In this document: one piece after another, positions 18,528 through 28,711 of the stretch | How the letters are laid out: every line of letters begins with the position of its first letter | How positions within the stretch are numbered: position 1 is the first letter of the stretch | Made by a program: the position numbers and the translations under genes | From: Bacillus sp. AFS029637 | Lineage (GTDB): Bacteria > Bacillota > Bacilli > Bacillales > Bacillaceae_G | Assembly: GCF_002584985.1 (NCBI RefSeq) | Contig: NZ_NUPZ01000020.1 | Coordinates: 1-64,000, forward strand | Length of the DNA: 64,000 bases | Reading direction: 5' to 3' | The notes under the pieces: model-generated | The model's database searches: none | What the model was told of the DNA's origin: nothing | What the model saw: the letters and a program-made list of their open reading frames with translations, nothing else

Positions 18528-18561
18528 AATGTTAACCTAAAAACAACAGGAGGTTAACATT
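18528..18561 (+). promoter_or_regulatory. BirA-type biotin operator of bioY
   Basis: Perfect inverted repeat AATGTTAACC (18528-18537), a 14-base spacer, GGTTAACATT (18552-18561). The GTTAACC/GGTTAAC halves match the Gram-positive BirA box. The right arm includes part of AGGAGG and ends at the bioY ATG, so biotin-bound BirA would cover both the start site and the ribosome site. Confidence 0.85.
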
Positions 18562-19155
18562 ATGAGAAGATTTCACGTTTTAGATTTAGCATTAGCTGCC
18601 ATGTTTGTTGCTCTTATGGCCATCGGTGCAAATATTGTATCTTGGGCACCATTCTTACAAGTAGCGGGCGTCCCATTATCTATGCAACCATTTTTCGCGA
18701 TTTTAGCAGGACTTCTTCTTGGAAGTAGACTTGGTGCATTATCAATGACAGTATATATGCTCGTTGGCGTAGCCGGCGCACCAATCTTCGCTAACTTCAA
18801 AGCTGGATTCGGGGCACTTTTAGATCCTACTGGTGGTTTTATTATCGCATTTATTATCGTTGCTTACGTATCAGGAAAATTAGTAGAACAAAAAGAAAGA
18901 CCAACATTCAGTACATTTGCGATTGCCTCTTTCACTGGAATTATTTTAACTTATATTATCGGTACTACTTACATGTACGGGGCGGTCAATCTCTTCATGG
19001 GCGGTAATATGAGCTATAAAGCTGCTTGGATGATTATGATGTGGTTTGCAGTAAAGGATATTGTATTTACAATTATCGGTGCTATTATCGCACCTCGCAT
19101 ATACTATGCTGTACGTCGCTCTGCTTATCAGCATTCTCATTCGACGATTTCATAA
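18562..19155 (+). CDS. bioY: biotin transporter BioY
   Basis: Substrate-binding S component of an energy-coupling-factor biotin transporter, 197 aa with about six helices. BioY hallmarks are GVPLSMQPFFAILAGLLLG (residues 37-55), VGVAGAPIFA and GFGALLDPTGGFIIAF. It probably uses the shared EcfAA'T module encoded elsewhere. The start codon is fixed by AGGAGG and the operator arrangement. Confidence 0.95.
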   Translation: MRRFHVLDLALAAMFVALMAIGANIVSWAPFLQVAGVPLSMQPFFAILAGLLLGSRLGALSMTVYMLVGVAGAPIFANFKAGFGALLDPTGGFIIAFIIVAYVSGKLVEQKERPTFSTFAIASFTGIILTYIIGTTYMYGAVNLFMGGNMSYKAAWMIMMWFAVKDIVFTIIGAIIAPRIYYAVRRSAYQHSHSTIS

Positions 19156-19156
19156 G

Positions 19157-19196
19157 AAAAAAGAGTTATCTTAGTATTCTAAGATAACTCTTTTTT
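19157..19196 (+). terminator. terminator of bioY
   Basis: Long stem AAGAGTTATCTTAG/CTAAGATAACTCTT with a TATT loop and T6. Confidence 0.95.
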
Positions 19197-19303
19197 ATAT
19201 TTCGACAATATACGACACATATTGAAAATAAATTCTGTTATGCTAGTTCAGCAAATCTTGCATTTTGCACATATAATTAAAACAATGTTTTGGAGGAAAA
19301 TCA

Positions 19304-20140
19304 GTGAAACTATCAAAAAACACACTTATTAAACTAAGTGTCGGAGTACTATCTTTATTTTTCATACTAAGTATGAGCATAAGTTACAATTTATATGGAA
19401 ATAGCGAGTTAGGAATGCCATACACGCTTGGAAATGGCCTAGCATTTTTCTTTTTAATTCTTACTATAGTTAGTTTCTGCGCGGCTTTAATCTTTATTGT
19501 GATAGGATTAATAAAAAAAATTCGAAAATCACCAGCAAAAAAGTCCTTAGTGACATCTATAACACTATTTCTTACATCAGTTATATCAATCATTGTCCTT
19601 CTCTTTACTATAACAAAAGTAACAAATATGGAGGAGGAATATCAAGCTCTTCAAGCCCAAAAGAAAAAAGAAGCTAGTTACTTAATTGCAGCAGCATCCT
19701 TTTATAATAATATAAATACTTTTAAATATGCAGCATCTTACGTCTTATCCGAGTATTCAACTACATGGTCAAATGCAATAGATAACAGACATGACTTCAA
19801 CAATGCACTAAGTTCTAAGAGAAAAGAAATTGATGGAACAATTGTAGCTGTAGATACGTTTTACAGCAACATGGGGAACGATTTAAAGTTAGTATCTGAA
19901 GCTGCAAAAGAACAACCAAATAAATATAAAGAAACCTATGAAGAATATAAAAAAATATATGGTATTATAACTGCCCTCAATGAACAAGCGCAATCCCCTA
20001 GTGGAAGCTTAATTTCATTTAATCAAAACGTTAATGCATTGATTCAGGAATACCAAAAAGCAGCAGGAAATATTAATATCGCTATTACTGATGAAATTAA
20101 ATCCAAAGCAGATGAGCTGAAACCTACCGATCAAAATTAA
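19304..20140 (+). CDS. membrane protein with extracytoplasmic helical domain, unknown function
   Basis: A 278-aa protein with three N-terminal membrane helices (about residues 11-28, 45-70 and 82-104). The remaining 170 residues are charged and predicted helical (EEEYQALQAQKKKEASYLI, YKETYEEYKKIYGI) and likely lie outside the membrane. GTG start, with GGAGG nine bases upstream. Lower GC than its neighbours and no homologue I can name; possibly group-specific. Monocistronic with its own terminator. Confidence 0.75.
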   Translation: MKLSKNTLIKLSVGVLSLFFILSMSISYNLYGNSELGMPYTLGNGLAFFFLILTIVSFCAALIFIVIGLIKKIRKSPAKKSLVTSITLFLTSVISIIVLLFTITKVTNMEEEYQALQAQKKKEASYLIAAASFYNNINTFKYAASYVLSEYSTTWSNAIDNRHDFNNALSSKRKEIDGTIVAVDTFYSNMGNDLKLVSEAAKEQPNKYKETYEEYKKIYGIITALNEQAQSPSGSLISFNQNVNALIQEYQKAAGNINIAITDEIKSKADELKPTDQN

Positions 20141-20168
20141 AGACACTCTCTCCAGAGTGTCTTTTTTC
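20139..20168 (+). terminator. terminator of the 19304 gene
   Basis: Stem AAAGACACTCT/AGAGTGTCTTT with a T6 tail. Confidence 0.92.
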
Positions 20169-20251
20169 TCAAAAAAATCCCCTTAGATTAAACAATACAT
20201 TCATTTCTCTACTGCTTATCAAAAGGGGATCATATCACTATATTAAGACTC

Positions 20252-21130
20252 TTAGTTCGTCTGTTCTTCTAAAATTCTCTTCATCATTGTAACCATGTCA
20301 TCACGTAATTCTGGGTGTTGCAGGGCCATTTCGATTGTCGTTTGAACGAATCCTAGTTTTTCACCTACGTCGTAGCGTTTTCCTTCGAAATCGTAAGCAA
20401 ATACACGTTGAATTTCATTTAAGTTTTGGATCGCATCTGTTAACTGAATTTCACCGCCAGCACCGACATTTTGCTGTTCTAAGAACATGAAAATTTCAGG
20501 CGTTAAGACGTAACGTCCCATAATTGCTAAGTTTGAAGGCGCTGTACCTGCTGCTGGTTTCTCAACGAAATTGCGAACTTGGTAACGACGTCCCTCTTGC
20601 TCTAATGGGTCAATAATTCCGTAGCGATGTGTTTCATCTTCTGGAACCGTTTGTACACCAATAACAGAAGAAAGCGTTTTATCATATTCTTCGATTAATT
20701 GGCGTAAACATGGTTTTTCAGCTTGAACGATATCATCACCTAGTAAAACAGCAAATGGCTCATCACCGATGAATTTACGTGCACACCAAACAGCGTGTCC
20801 TAATCCTCTTGGTTCTTTTTGACGAATATAATGAATGTCTACCATTTTTGAAGAAGCCTGTACTTTTTCAAGTAACTCATACTTTTTCTTTTCTAATAAG
20901 TTTTGCTCTAACTCAAATGCATTATCAAAATGATCTTCAATAGAGCGCTTTGTTTTACCAGTAACGATAATAATATCTTCGATTCCTGATTGTATTGCTT
21001 CTTCTACGATGTATTGGATAGTTGGTTTATCTACTATCGGTAACATTTCTTTTGGCATTGCTTTTGTAGCTGGTAAAAAACGTGTTCCTAATCCAGCTGC
21101 TGGGATTATGGCTTTTCTTACTTTTTTCAT
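20252..21130 (-). CDS. galU: UTP-glucose-1-phosphate uridylyltransferase
   Basis: Makes UDP-glucose from glucose 1-phosphate and UTP. The 292-aa protein has the nucleotide-binding start [19 protein letters not shown] (residues 10-28), [17 protein letters not shown] and FVEKP. ATG at 21128-21130 gives the usual [11 protein letters not shown] start; a GTG one codon earlier is also possible. It lies just downstream of pgcA, so glucose 6-phosphate can flow to UDP-glucose for glycolipids, teichoic acid glycosylation and capsule-type polymers. The B. subtilis name is gtaB. Confidence 0.96.
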   Translation of the reverse strand: MKKVRKAIIPAAGLGTRFLPATKAMPKEMLPIVDKPTIQYIVEEAIQSGIEDIIIVTGKTKRSIEDHFDNAFELEQNLLEKKKYELLEKVQASSKMVDIHYIRQKEPRGLGHAVWCARKFIGDEPFAVLLGDDIVQAEKPCLRQLIEEYDKTLSSVIGVQTVPEDETHRYGIIDPLEQEGRRYQVRNFVEKPAAGTAPSNLAIMGRYVLTPEIFMFLEQQNVGAGGEIQLTDAIQNLNEIQRVFAYDFEGKRYDVGEKLGFVQTTIEMALQHPELRDDMVTMMKRILEEQTN

Positions 21131-21182
21131 CACAAAATACCCTCTCTTCTGTCAGAATCAATAACGATCATTTCCTTACATA

Positions 21183-21216
21183 GAACAAAAGGGAGATTTC
21201 GCTCCCTTTTGTTCCC
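21183..21216 (-). terminator. hairpin between pgcA and galU
   Basis: Stem AACAAAAGGGAG/CTCCCTTTTGTT with a six-base loop. The T-run is inside the arm, so termination may be partial, allowing some read-through from pgcA to galU. Confidence 0.6.
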
Positions 21217-21238
21217 TACCACTTAAAATTACTTTATA

Positions 21239-22963
21239 TTATAAACGATTCATAATATCTTCTTTAATAGTAAGTAACTTTTGTTCACTATTTTGTAAAG
21301 AATTATCTTGTACACCAAAGTAGAACTTGATTTTCGGTTCTGTTCCAGATGGACGTAAGCAGAACCAAGAACCGTCCTCTAATTGATATTTTAACACATT
21401 TGATTTCGGTAAGTGAATCTCTTCTTTATGTCCATCTTGTAAAGATGTAACGATGCTTGCTTTATAATCTTCAACTGCTACGACTGTTAAGCCAGCTACT
21501 TCCTTCGGAGGATTTTCACGGAATGTTGCCATCATCTCTTGGATTTGTTCCGCTCCGTCTTTTCCTTTTAACGTTAACGATACAAGATCTTCACGGAAGA
21601 AACCGTACTTCTCAAATACTTCTAATAGACCGTCGTATAACGTTTTGCCTTGTGCTTTGTAGTATGCAGCTACTTCACATGCAAATAAAACAGACTGTAC
21701 TGCATCTTTATCACGGCAGAATGGACGGATTAAATAACCATAGCTTTCCTCATAACCGAATTGGAATTCATATTGTCCGCTTTCTTCGTACTGTTTAATT
21801 TTCTCACCGATAAATTTAAATCCAGTTAACGTATCAACTGTATCTAAACCGTATGCTTTTGCAATTGTACGGCCAATTTCAGACGTTACGATTGTTTTTA
21901 ATACAACACCGTTCTCTGGAAGTGTTCCGTTTTCTTTCTTTTGAGACAATAAGTAATCAAGCATTAATGCGCCTGTTTGGTTTCCAGTTAATACTTGGAA
22001 CTCACCATCATGATTACGAACAGCTACACCAAGACGGTCTGCATCAGGATCCGTTGCGATTAACACATCAGCTCCAATTTTTTCACCGTCACGAATCGCA
22101 TACTCAAAAGCAGCATGTTCTTCTGGGTTTGGTGATTTTACTGTAGAGAAGTTCGGATCTGGTAACTCTTGCTCTTTTACAACTGTTACATCTGTAAATC
22201 CAACTTCTTCTAAACCACGGCGCACAGAAACATTTGATGTTCCGTGTAATGGTGTAAAGACGATTTTTAAATCTTTACCAACCTTTTGTACCATTTCTTT
22301 ATTAATAATGACATTGTTCAATTCTGTAGCATATGCATCATCTACTTCTTGTCCAATGATATGTAATAAACCGTCAGCTTTTAATTGCTCCACATCAGCA
22401 ACCTCAACTGTTAATTCATCTTCTACTGCATCTACGTAGCTAATTAATTCATCAGCTTCTTTTGGAGGCAACTGCCCACCATCTTCACCGTACACTTTAT
22501 ATCCGTTATATTCAGGTGGATTATGACTTGCCGTAAGAACGATTCCACTCACTGTATGTAAATGACGAACTGCGAAAGAAAGAACTGGCGTTGGACGTAA
22601 GCTTTCAAACACATATGTTGTAATACCGTGTGCACCAAGTGTAGCAGCTACTTCCATTGCAAACTCAGGTGATTTATGACGAGAATCATACGCTACAACA
22701 ACACCGCGCTTCTTCGCTTCTTCACCTAATTTTCCGATAAACTTCGCTAATCCTTGCGTTGCTTTACGAACTGTATATACATTTAAACGGTTCGTACCAG
22801 CACCAAGTTCACCACGCATACCACCTGTACCGAACTCTAGATTTTTATAAAAGCTGTCCTCGATTTTCTTCTCATCTTGCTTCATGTTTTCTAGTTGTTC
22901 TTTTAATTCTACGTCTAATTCTGCATATGAAAGCCAGCGACTAAATTCTTGTTTCCAATTCAT
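21239..22963 (-). CDS. pgcA: alpha-phosphoglucomutase
   Basis: Interconverts glucose 6- and 1-phosphate. The 574-aa phosphohexomutase has the phosphoserine loop [15 protein letters not shown], the metal loop DPDADRLGV, the sugar loop GYEES and the phosphate loop [15 protein letters not shown] at 22961-22963 follows AGGAG; six in-frame codons upstream have no site. It pairs functionally with galU downstream and with pgi at the start of the window. Confidence 0.95.
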   Translation of the reverse strand: MNWKQEFSRWLSYAELDVELKEQLENMKQDEKKIEDSFYKNLEFGTGGMRGELGAGTNRLNVYTVRKATQGLAKFIGKLGEEAKKRGVVVAYDSRHKSPEFAMEVAATLGAHGITTYVFESLRPTPVLSFAVRHLHTVSGIVLTASHNPPEYNGYKVYGEDGGQLPPKEADELISYVDAVEDELTVEVADVEQLKADGLLHIIGQEVDDAYATELNNVIINKEMVQKVGKDLKIVFTPLHGTSNVSVRRGLEEVGFTDVTVVKEQELPDPNFSTVKSPNPEEHAAFEYAIRDGEKIGADVLIATDPDADRLGVAVRNHDGEFQVLTGNQTGALMLDYLLSQKKENGTLPENGVVLKTIVTSEIGRTIAKAYGLDTVDTLTGFKFIGEKIKQYEESGQYEFQFGYEESYGYLIRPFCRDKDAVQSVLFACEVAAYYKAQGKTLYDGLLEVFEKYGFFREDLVSLTLKGKDGAEQIQEMMATFRENPPKEVAGLTVVAVEDYKASIVTSLQDGHKEEIHLPKSNVLKYQLEDGSWFCLRPSGTEPKIKFYFGVQDNSLQNSEQKLLTIKEDIMNRL

Positions 22964-23106
22964 AATTCTATCTCCTCTCACTTTTCATACCTTTATTATA
23001 TGAAAAAAACAACCTGTGTCTCAATATTTTTTACAATCTAACAGGATTTTACTAGGAATATTTGTATACACTATGATTAAATACTCTACCAAAGGGAATG
23101 AGGATT

Positions 23107-23712
23107 ATGCAAGAATGGGGCTTGTCAGAAGAGCTCAAAATACAAACAAAGCAAATGATTGAAATTGCTGAAAAAGAACTATCAATCATGAGACAAGCAA
23201 TCGATAAGGAAGATGAATGTATTTTGTGTAAAATGGAAGATATTCATCATATGTTAGCAAATGTACAAACATTGGCAGCTACATACTATATTCAAGCTTA
23301 TTTATCACCTTATACGGAAAGCTCACAGTTCATTACAACAGCTGTCCAGCATTTAAGCGCCCGAAAACATGGTGCTCTTATTGTTGTGGAACGAAACGAG
23401 ACACTTCATCCTTTCATTCAAACTGGAACAACGTTAAACGCTCATTTAACCGCACCATTACTCGAATCGATTTTTTATCCAGGTAACCCTCTTCATGATG
23501 GAGCCGTTCTCGTTAAAAACAATCATATTGTCTCAGCAGCTAATATTCTTCCATTAACGAAAAGTACAGAAGTTGATCCTGAGCTAGGAACACGTCACAG
23601 AGCTGCAATTGGCTTATCAGAACAAAGCGATGCACTTATATTAGTTGTCTCTGAAGAAACCGGACGCACTTCCTTTGCTTTAAACGGGACTTTATATACG
23701 ATTTCTTTATAG
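23107..23712 (+). CDS. cdaS: sporulation diadenylate cyclase CdaS
   Basis: Makes cyclic di-AMP from two ATP. The 201-aa protein has a CdaS-type N-terminal helical regulatory region (residues 1-65) and a DAC/DisA_N domain with DGA at 131-133 and GTRHR at 161-165, both catalytic signatures. No membrane segment, unlike CdaA. In B. subtilis CdaS is made in the forespore. ATG at 23107 is preferred over 23098, which abuts AAAGGG. Confidence 0.92.
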   Translation: MQEWGLSEELKIQTKQMIEIAEKELSIMRQAIDKEDECILCKMEDIHHMLANVQTLAATYYIQAYLSPYTESSQFITTAVQHLSARKHGALIVVERNETLHPFIQTGTTLNAHLTAPLLESIFYPGNPLHDGAVLVKNNHIVSAANILPLTKSTEVDPELGTRHRAAIGLSEQSDALILVVSEETGRTSFALNGTLYTISL

Positions 23713-23754
23713 GATCAACTTTCACTCTGTAACAGTACGATAGTAAATGAACTT

Positions 23755-23785
23755 ATATCGACTTACCGACAAAAACTGACAATAA
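23755..23785 (+). repeat. remnant of the TATCG repeat family
   Basis: TATATCGACTTACCGACAAA and the following ACTGACAATA match, with one change, the tail of the repeat at 41653-41680; a related tail occurs at 63.41-63.45 kb in the opposite orientation. Confidence 0.6.
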
Positions 23786-23800
23786 GTATACTGTATCAAG

Positions 23801-23835
23801 AAAAAAGGCTGTTCCAACGTGTTGGAACAGCCTTC
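23801..23835 (-). terminator. terminator of pepA
   Basis: Stem AAGGCTGTTCCAA/TTGGAACAGCCTT; T6 on the minus strand. Confidence 0.92.
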
Positions 23836-23845
23836 TTACATAATC

Positions 23846-25330
23846 TTATTCTTCCTCGAAACGTTCAACAAGTGTTGCAAGTGTACGTACCATTGCACCA
23901 GTTGCACCAGCCGGTCCTAAATCATGCGCACCTGTTGTTTCAGATGTTCCAGCGATATCTAAATGTACCCAAGGTGTATCTTCTGCGAATTCACCTAGGA
24001 ATGTACCCGCCATCACTGCATGCCCTTCACGGCCTGGTGAGTTATTTAAATCAGCAAATTTACTATTTCTCACACGTTCTTTATCGCGTTCAAAAATCGG
24101 TAATTGCCAAATTGGCTCATCCGTTTCCATAGAAGCTTCTAACACTTGTTCAAATAGTTCTTCATTATTTGTCATTGCACCTGTCGTATGATTTCCAAGG
24201 GCAACAATTACACCACCTGTTAATGTTGCAACATCAATAAGGTAGTTTGCACCAAGTTTTTTCGCATACGTAATACCGTCAGCTAACGCTAAGCGACCTT
24301 CTGCATCTGTATTTAATACTTCAATTGTTTTTCCGCTCATAGATGTAATCACATCGTCTGGCTTAAATGCTGTACCACTTACAACGTTATCAGTTGAAGG
24401 AATAACAGCAATCACGTTTTGCTCTGGGCGAAGTTCTCCGATAATTTCCATCGCGCCTAAAACAGCAGCTGCACCGCCCATATCACCTTTCATACCTACC
24501 ATGCCTTCACGTGGTTTTAAAGAATAACCACCTGTATCGTATGTAATTCCTTTTCCAACAAATCCAATTACATCTGTCCACTCTTCTTTTCCTTTATAAA
24601 TAAGGGCGATCATTTTCGGTGGCTCTGTACTACCTTGGTTTACTGCAAGTAATGCACCCATACCAAGATCTTCCATCTCTTCTTTCTCAAGAACTTTATA
24701 ATCCATATCATATTTTTCCGCTAATTCAACAGCATACTCAGCAAGTTTCGTCGCTGTTAATACGTTTGGCGGCATATTTACAAGTGTACGAGCTGAATTT
24801 GTTGCACGTCCATGTACGTATCCAACTGTTAATGCTGCTTCAATTTCTTGTGCATCTTCCGCTGTAATAGCCGTGAACTTCTCTAGCTCTACATAATCCT
24901 TTTTATCTGTTTTATACGTTTGTAATTCATATGTACCAAGGCCTTGTACTTCTGCCGCAATATGAGCTACATCAATCGCATCCAATTTCTCTGTTACGAA
25001 AGAATCTAGTAAGATTGCTGCATCTTGTACTTTTGCTGCTTGCAGTGTTTTAAACGCCTTACCAAGAGCTGCACGTAACGTTTCTGTCGTGTAAGACTCT
25101 TTCTTACCTAAACCGACGAAATAATAACGTTTCACATTTGTTTTCCCTAAACTATGTACTTTTGAAATAGCTTTTTTCTTCGTAGAAAGTTCTTTTTCTT
25201 CTAATAAAACTTGTAATTGCCCTTCAAACGCCTTATCCAATTCTTGTACAAAACTACTCGTTTTATCTTCTTCAAATAAAGCAACAATTACCGCTTCATG
25301 ACCTGCTAATTCTTTTTGTACTTGAAACAT
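23846..25330 (-). CDS. pepA: leucyl aminopeptidase (M17)
   Basis: Zinc-dependent cytosolic aminopeptidase of family M17, 494 aa. The N-terminal macro-like domain is followed by a catalytic domain with [15 protein letters not shown], the metal-binding signature [10 protein letters not shown], and DVATLTGG. It trims N-terminal residues during peptide turnover. B. subtilis yuiE holds the same place near yuiC-yuiB. Confidence 0.97.
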   Translation of the reverse strand: MFQVQKELAGHEAVIVALFEEDKTSSFVQELDKAFEGQLQVLLEEKELSTKKKAISKVHSLGKTNVKRYYFVGLGKKESYTTETLRAALGKAFKTLQAAKVQDAAILLDSFVTEKLDAIDVAHIAAEVQGLGTYELQTYKTDKKDYVELEKFTAITAEDAQEIEAALTVGYVHGRATNSARTLVNMPPNVLTATKLAEYAVELAEKYDMDYKVLEKEEMEDLGMGALLAVNQGSTEPPKMIALIYKGKEEWTDVIGFVGKGITYDTGGYSLKPREGMVGMKGDMGGAAAVLGAMEIIGELRPEQNVIAVIPSTDNVVSGTAFKPDDVITSMSGKTIEVLNTDAEGRLALADGITYAKKLGANYLIDVATLTGGVIVALGNHTTGAMTNNEELFEQVLEASMETDEPIWQLPIFERDKERVRNSKFADLNNSPGREGHAVMAGTFLGEFAEDTPWVHLDIAGTSETTGAHDLGPAGATGAMVRTLATLVERFEEE

Positions 25331-25495
25331 GTTCAGACCCCCTAAATTTCTCTACTCTACCTGTATTATAACTTTATTTTCGATAAAATGCGACAATTCT
25401 AACTTCTATTTTGTGACATGTAACATCCATGCCCATCCAATTTCTTCTATTATGAAATATGAAAAGAAAAAAAGTCTAGTGCTATTCCCACTAGA

Positions 25496-26122
25496 CTATC
25501 TTTGCTTTAAATATTGCCCTCGAAACACTTGCATCGTTTCGTCTTCATTTAACATCGTTAACTCTTCTTCTGTAAACTTACCATTTCCTATTTTCACTAC
25601 GTATACATTTACCTTTTTCTTACCCCATTGGCTATAAACATCTTTCACCGTATCATAATATAAATCAAGACGGTTTCCTTTTATAGCACCGCCCTTATCG
25701 GCAACGACCCCATACCCGTAATCTGGCACAAATAAAATCGTTCCAATCGGGAATACGCGTAAGTCCGCAGCGATTGTCGAATATAAATCCCGTTTCGCTT
25801 TCACACCTGAATATGTAATACCATACTCCGGATGTCCCGGACTCTTACCAGTTGACTCCACTCCTGACGTATAACCCGTTGCCGTCATTTCAATTGTACG
25901 ATATTTAGACCAGTCATTTGCCTGTTCTAAAGCATTTATCACTTCTTTACTCGGAGCAACATTGTTCTTCATTTCTGCTGCATGTACTTCTTTTGCACTC
26001 GTTTCCTCATATTTCTTTACAATCTCTAATAAAGAAACGCCAGTGAAAGCATTCCATGTTACGCATAATGCGGAAACAAGTAAACAAGTCATCATAATGC
26101 GAATACAATATCGTTTTAACAT
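25496..26122 (-). CDS. yuiC: 3D-domain secreted protein (YuiC-like, probable transglycosylase)
   Basis: A secreted or membrane-anchored protein of about 208 aa. An N-terminal hydrophobic segment is followed by a linker and a C-terminal 3D domain ([41 protein letters not shown]) whose three Asp residues define the family. YuiC-type proteins are stationary-phase/spore muralytic enzymes related to MltA and RpfB cores. The start is uncertain: ATG at 26122 is 14 bases from AAGGAG, and a longer form starting at 26155 is possible. Confidence 0.85.
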   Translation of the reverse strand: MLKRYCIRIMMTCLLVSALCVTWNAFTGVSLLEIVKKYEETSAKEVHAAEMKNNVAPSKEVINALEQANDWSKYRTIEMTATGYTSGVESTGKSPGHPEYGITYSGVKAKRDLYSTIAADLRVFPIGTILFVPDYGYGVVADKGGAIKGNRLDLYYDTVKDVYSQWGKKKVNVYVVKIGNGKFTEEELTMLNEDETMQVFRGQYLKQR

Positions 26123-26208
26123 TTTTATATTCCACACTCCTTCATCGTTAATCATTCCCTATACGATGAAGGAATATGCAAAAAAATAATCCCCAAGCGA
26201 ATTGGAGA

Positions 26209-26526
26209 TTAAAACATTTGATATCCACTTTTCCGAAGTTTCTTAATGACGATTCCCGCTAAAGCAGCTCCTACTAATCCAGTAGATAAAATAAATACAT
26301 CTGCTTGTCCTAAGTGCGATACACTTGTCCCAAATGAAGAAAATGTTTCTTTTGGCTTTGAAAAGTAATCCCACACACTCGCTTTATTAATAATGAGCAT
26401 ACAAACAATCGGATACACAATAACCATTACCCATGTAGCTCGCAATATCATATTTAGTAAAAATCCAATTCCAAAAAACAAAATAAAGAATAGCATCATT
26501 GAAATAAGTAGTACCGGTATACTCAC
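26209..26526 (-). CDS. yuiB: YuiB-like membrane protein
   Basis: A 105-aa protein with three hydrophobic helices (about residues 4-25, 29-48 and 77-95). It overlaps the upstream Nudix gene by four bases (ATGA), so the two are translationally coupled. Matches B. subtilis yuiB by size and by position next to yuiC. Function unknown. Confidence 0.8.
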   Translation of the reverse strand: MSIPVLLISMMLFFILFFGIGFLLNMILRATWVMVIVYPIVCMLIINKASVWDYFSKPKETFSSFGTSVSHLGQADVFILSTGLVGAALAGIVIKKLRKSGYQMF

Positions 26527-27029
26527 TTCTTCTCCCTCTCCTTCGCATGCGCCGTAAATACGTGATAGGCCGTATAACCAAATTGCTCTCCTGGATTTAA
26601 TGTTTTGTCCATTTCAAGATGTAGCTCTGATCTTCCTTCTAACAAATATTGAATAAGTACAGACGTATTTGGATCGCCTGCTATAGTCTCTGGATGTAAA
26701 AACGCTACTTCAGACAATTCCTTCTCCTGCACAATAATAGTTTCTCCTTCAGGCTCCAAAAGGAAAATAATCATATTATCACTAATCTCATTACGAATAA
26801 CGCCCGATCGAACACCAATGATTCCCTTCACGTGAGCGACAATGCCTGTCTCTTCTAACACTTCACGCTTCACAGCTTCATCAACCGTCTCACCTTCATT
26901 CACAAAACCAGCCGGTAACGACCATTTCCCCTTTAATCCACTGTATTTCTTCTTAACGAATAGCCACCTGCCATCTTTTGTAGCTACTAAGCCACTAACA
27001 GCTAACCATACTTTCCCGCGCTTCCCCAT
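26523..27029 (-). CDS. Nudix hydrolase
   Basis: A 168-aa Nudix-fold pyrophosphohydrolase. The Nudix box is complete: G at the start of GFVNEGETVDEAVKREV, then LEETGI. Divalent-metal dependent; the substrate (nucleotide sugar, dinucleotide or oxidised nucleotide) cannot be predicted. Operon head for yuiB, with ATGA overlap. Confidence 0.9.
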   Translation of the reverse strand: MGKRGKVWLAVSGLVATKDGRWLFVKKKYSGLKGKWSLPAGFVNEGETVDEAVKREVLEETGIVAHVKGIIGVRSGVIRNEISDNMIIFLLEPEGETIIVQEKELSEVAFLHPETIAGDPNTSVLIQYLLEGRSELHLEMDKTLNPGEQFGYTAYHVFTAHAKEREKK

Positions 27030-27346
27030 GATGCAACCTCCTCCACTAGAGAGAACAGAATATTCTTTCTTTTTTATATATTATACTATATTTTTAAGTA
27101 CACTGTGACTTTTCCTTTCTTAGGGTAATGCACCATTGCCATCAACTTAAAAAATTGGCATTTCCCCATATCGAAAAAGAATAAGCTGAATTATTATAAC
27201 TAACTCTGGAAAGATAAAACTTTCATTTTGGGGATACTTCAAAATATCAGCCTGATGGACATAGGTATCACCACATGTCCATGGATTAAAGAAAGAGCCT
27301 ATTATTAAACTGTGCCCTACTCTTTGGGTCGGAAGAGGTGCTATAG
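27030..27346. other. intergenic stretch with IS231-like end
   Basis: About 317 bases upstream of the FUSC gene. CATTGCCATCAACTTAA (27134-27150) resembles the terminal repeat of IS231-type elements. The rest contains no convincing gene; a short minus-strand frame here has no ribosome site. Confidence 0.4.
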
Positions 27347-28393
27347 ATGAATGCAAAGATATATAGAGCTCAACTGTTTTCTTGGTCTAAAAAGGACAAA
27401 GTAGAAATAGTAGAACTCATTTCTGCCGGCATAGGTATGGCCGGACCTGTTCTGTTCGCCACAGTTCTAGGCTATCCCGATCTTGGTTTTGTTGCATCGA
27501 TTGGCAGTTTGGCAGTCAGTAGCGTGAAAGTCGGTTCGAGTTTTATAAATCACGGGGAAAAGTTGGCGTCAGCACTCATATCAGTAACGCTCGCTGCGAT
27601 TGCTGCTGTTCTCTCTTTCGGACATGGCTCTCTGACATTCGGTGTCTTGCTCCTGCTAGTCAGCTTTGCTGCGTTAATTGGCGGATATAGTCGCGCCTTG
27701 GCGGTGGCAACAACACGCTTTGTCATATTCCTAATCATCATCCTCAACATGTTCGACCAGACGGAGTACCGGATGGAACTAATTTTTTCAATCTTAGCAG
27801 GGGCCATTTGGACCGGCAGTATCAGCTTGGTGCTAGGCATATGGGTACACCGTTGTTTTAAATCATCGCTGGACGGGGCTGTGAAAGAGCCAACATCGAA
27901 AAAAATCATTCTATGGTGGCATTCTCTTGCACACCTATCCAGTTGGCAATTCCCAATCAGGCTCGTATTATGTCTAGGTATAGCTGAGGGATTGCGAATA
28001 CTTTGGCCCGAGCACCACTTCTATTGGATTGCAATTACCGTAGCAATCCTTACTCAGCGGAAAATAGAACTCTTTCCAATCAAAACAACACAACGAGTGC
28101 TTGGTACAGTAATCGGTGTGATTGTTGCGAGCTTGCTTCTCGCAACGAGTCTACCAATTTGGGGATTAGTTATAAGTATCGGGCTATTCGCAAGTGTTCG
28201 ACCTCTTCTAAAGGTTCGAAATTATCTTGTATACTCTGCAACCATGATTCCGCTCATTATTTTGATTATGGAAGCCGGCAAGCCGTTTCATTCTAGCATT
28301 CTGTTTGACCGTGTATTTGCAACCCTTATCGGTGCAGTCATCGTTATTACAGTGAACTTGATATTCAGTAGAGCGATGGTGAAATCAGTGTAA
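27347..28393 (+). CDS. FUSC-family (fusaric acid resistance-like) membrane protein
   Basis: A 348-aa membrane protein with two FUSC-like bundles of hydrophobic helices (about residues 25-160 and 205-345) separated by a polar linker near 165-200. FUSC-type proteins are linked to efflux of aromatic acids. GC is near 50% by hand count of sampled lines, against roughly 37-40% for neighbours, and codon choice is unlike them, which suggests transfer. ATG follows AGAGGTG. IS231-like traces lie on both sides. Confidence 0.8.
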   Translation: MNAKIYRAQLFSWSKKDKVEIVELISAGIGMAGPVLFATVLGYPDLGFVASIGSLAVSSVKVGSSFINHGEKLASALISVTLAAIAAVLSFGHGSLTFGVLLLLVSFAALIGGYSRALAVATTRFVIFLIIILNMFDQTEYRMELIFSILAGAIWTGSISLVLGIWVHRCFKSSLDGAVKEPTSKKIILWWHSLAHLSSWQFPIRLVLCLGIAEGLRILWPEHHFYWIAITVAILTQRKIELFPIKTTQRVLGTVIGVIVASLLLATSLPIWGLVISIGLFASVRPLLKVRNYLVYSATMIPLIILIMEAGKPFHSSILFDRVFATLIGAVIVITVNLIFSRAMVKSV

Positions 28394-28449
28394 AGATACT
28401 TTAATATTTCGGCTATCTTTTCCAGTTGAACAAAATCGCCGCTAAAATG

Positions 28450-28711
28450 AAAAAACACGCTATTCTTTCTGTAAAATCATAAGAAAGGATGGCGTTTTTG
28501 TATGTCTATTTCTGTATCCGATGAATTACAACTATTTGCTAAAGAATTATATAGAAGGAAAAGGAAGTACGAAGGAAACGAAACAGTGGTCTTGCGAATC
28601 TGCATTTTCTTTCTTCGGAAACGCAATTATTTTTTATTCCTATATCGAAAAGGTGTATTATACAAAAAAACAGAAACAGCTCATAGCCGTTTCTGCTTTT
28701 TCTACTATATA
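28450..28711 (+). mobile_element. degenerate IS231-type element remnant
   Basis: Starts with an imperfect hairpin (28450-28499) directly before an ATG, as in IS231 elements, where such a stem-loop guards transposase translation. The frame from 28502 begins MSISVSDELQLFAKELYR, which resembles IS231 transposase N-termini. It then jumps to RKRKYEGNE, normally about 30 residues farther on, and soon loses its frame. It is an internally deleted, inactive remnant. Identification is from memory of the family. Confidence 0.6.

Noticed and set aside
27147-27356. 69-codon minus-strand frame upstream of the FUSC gene
   Set aside because: No ribosome site and no recognisable IS231 transposase residues; left as intergenic.
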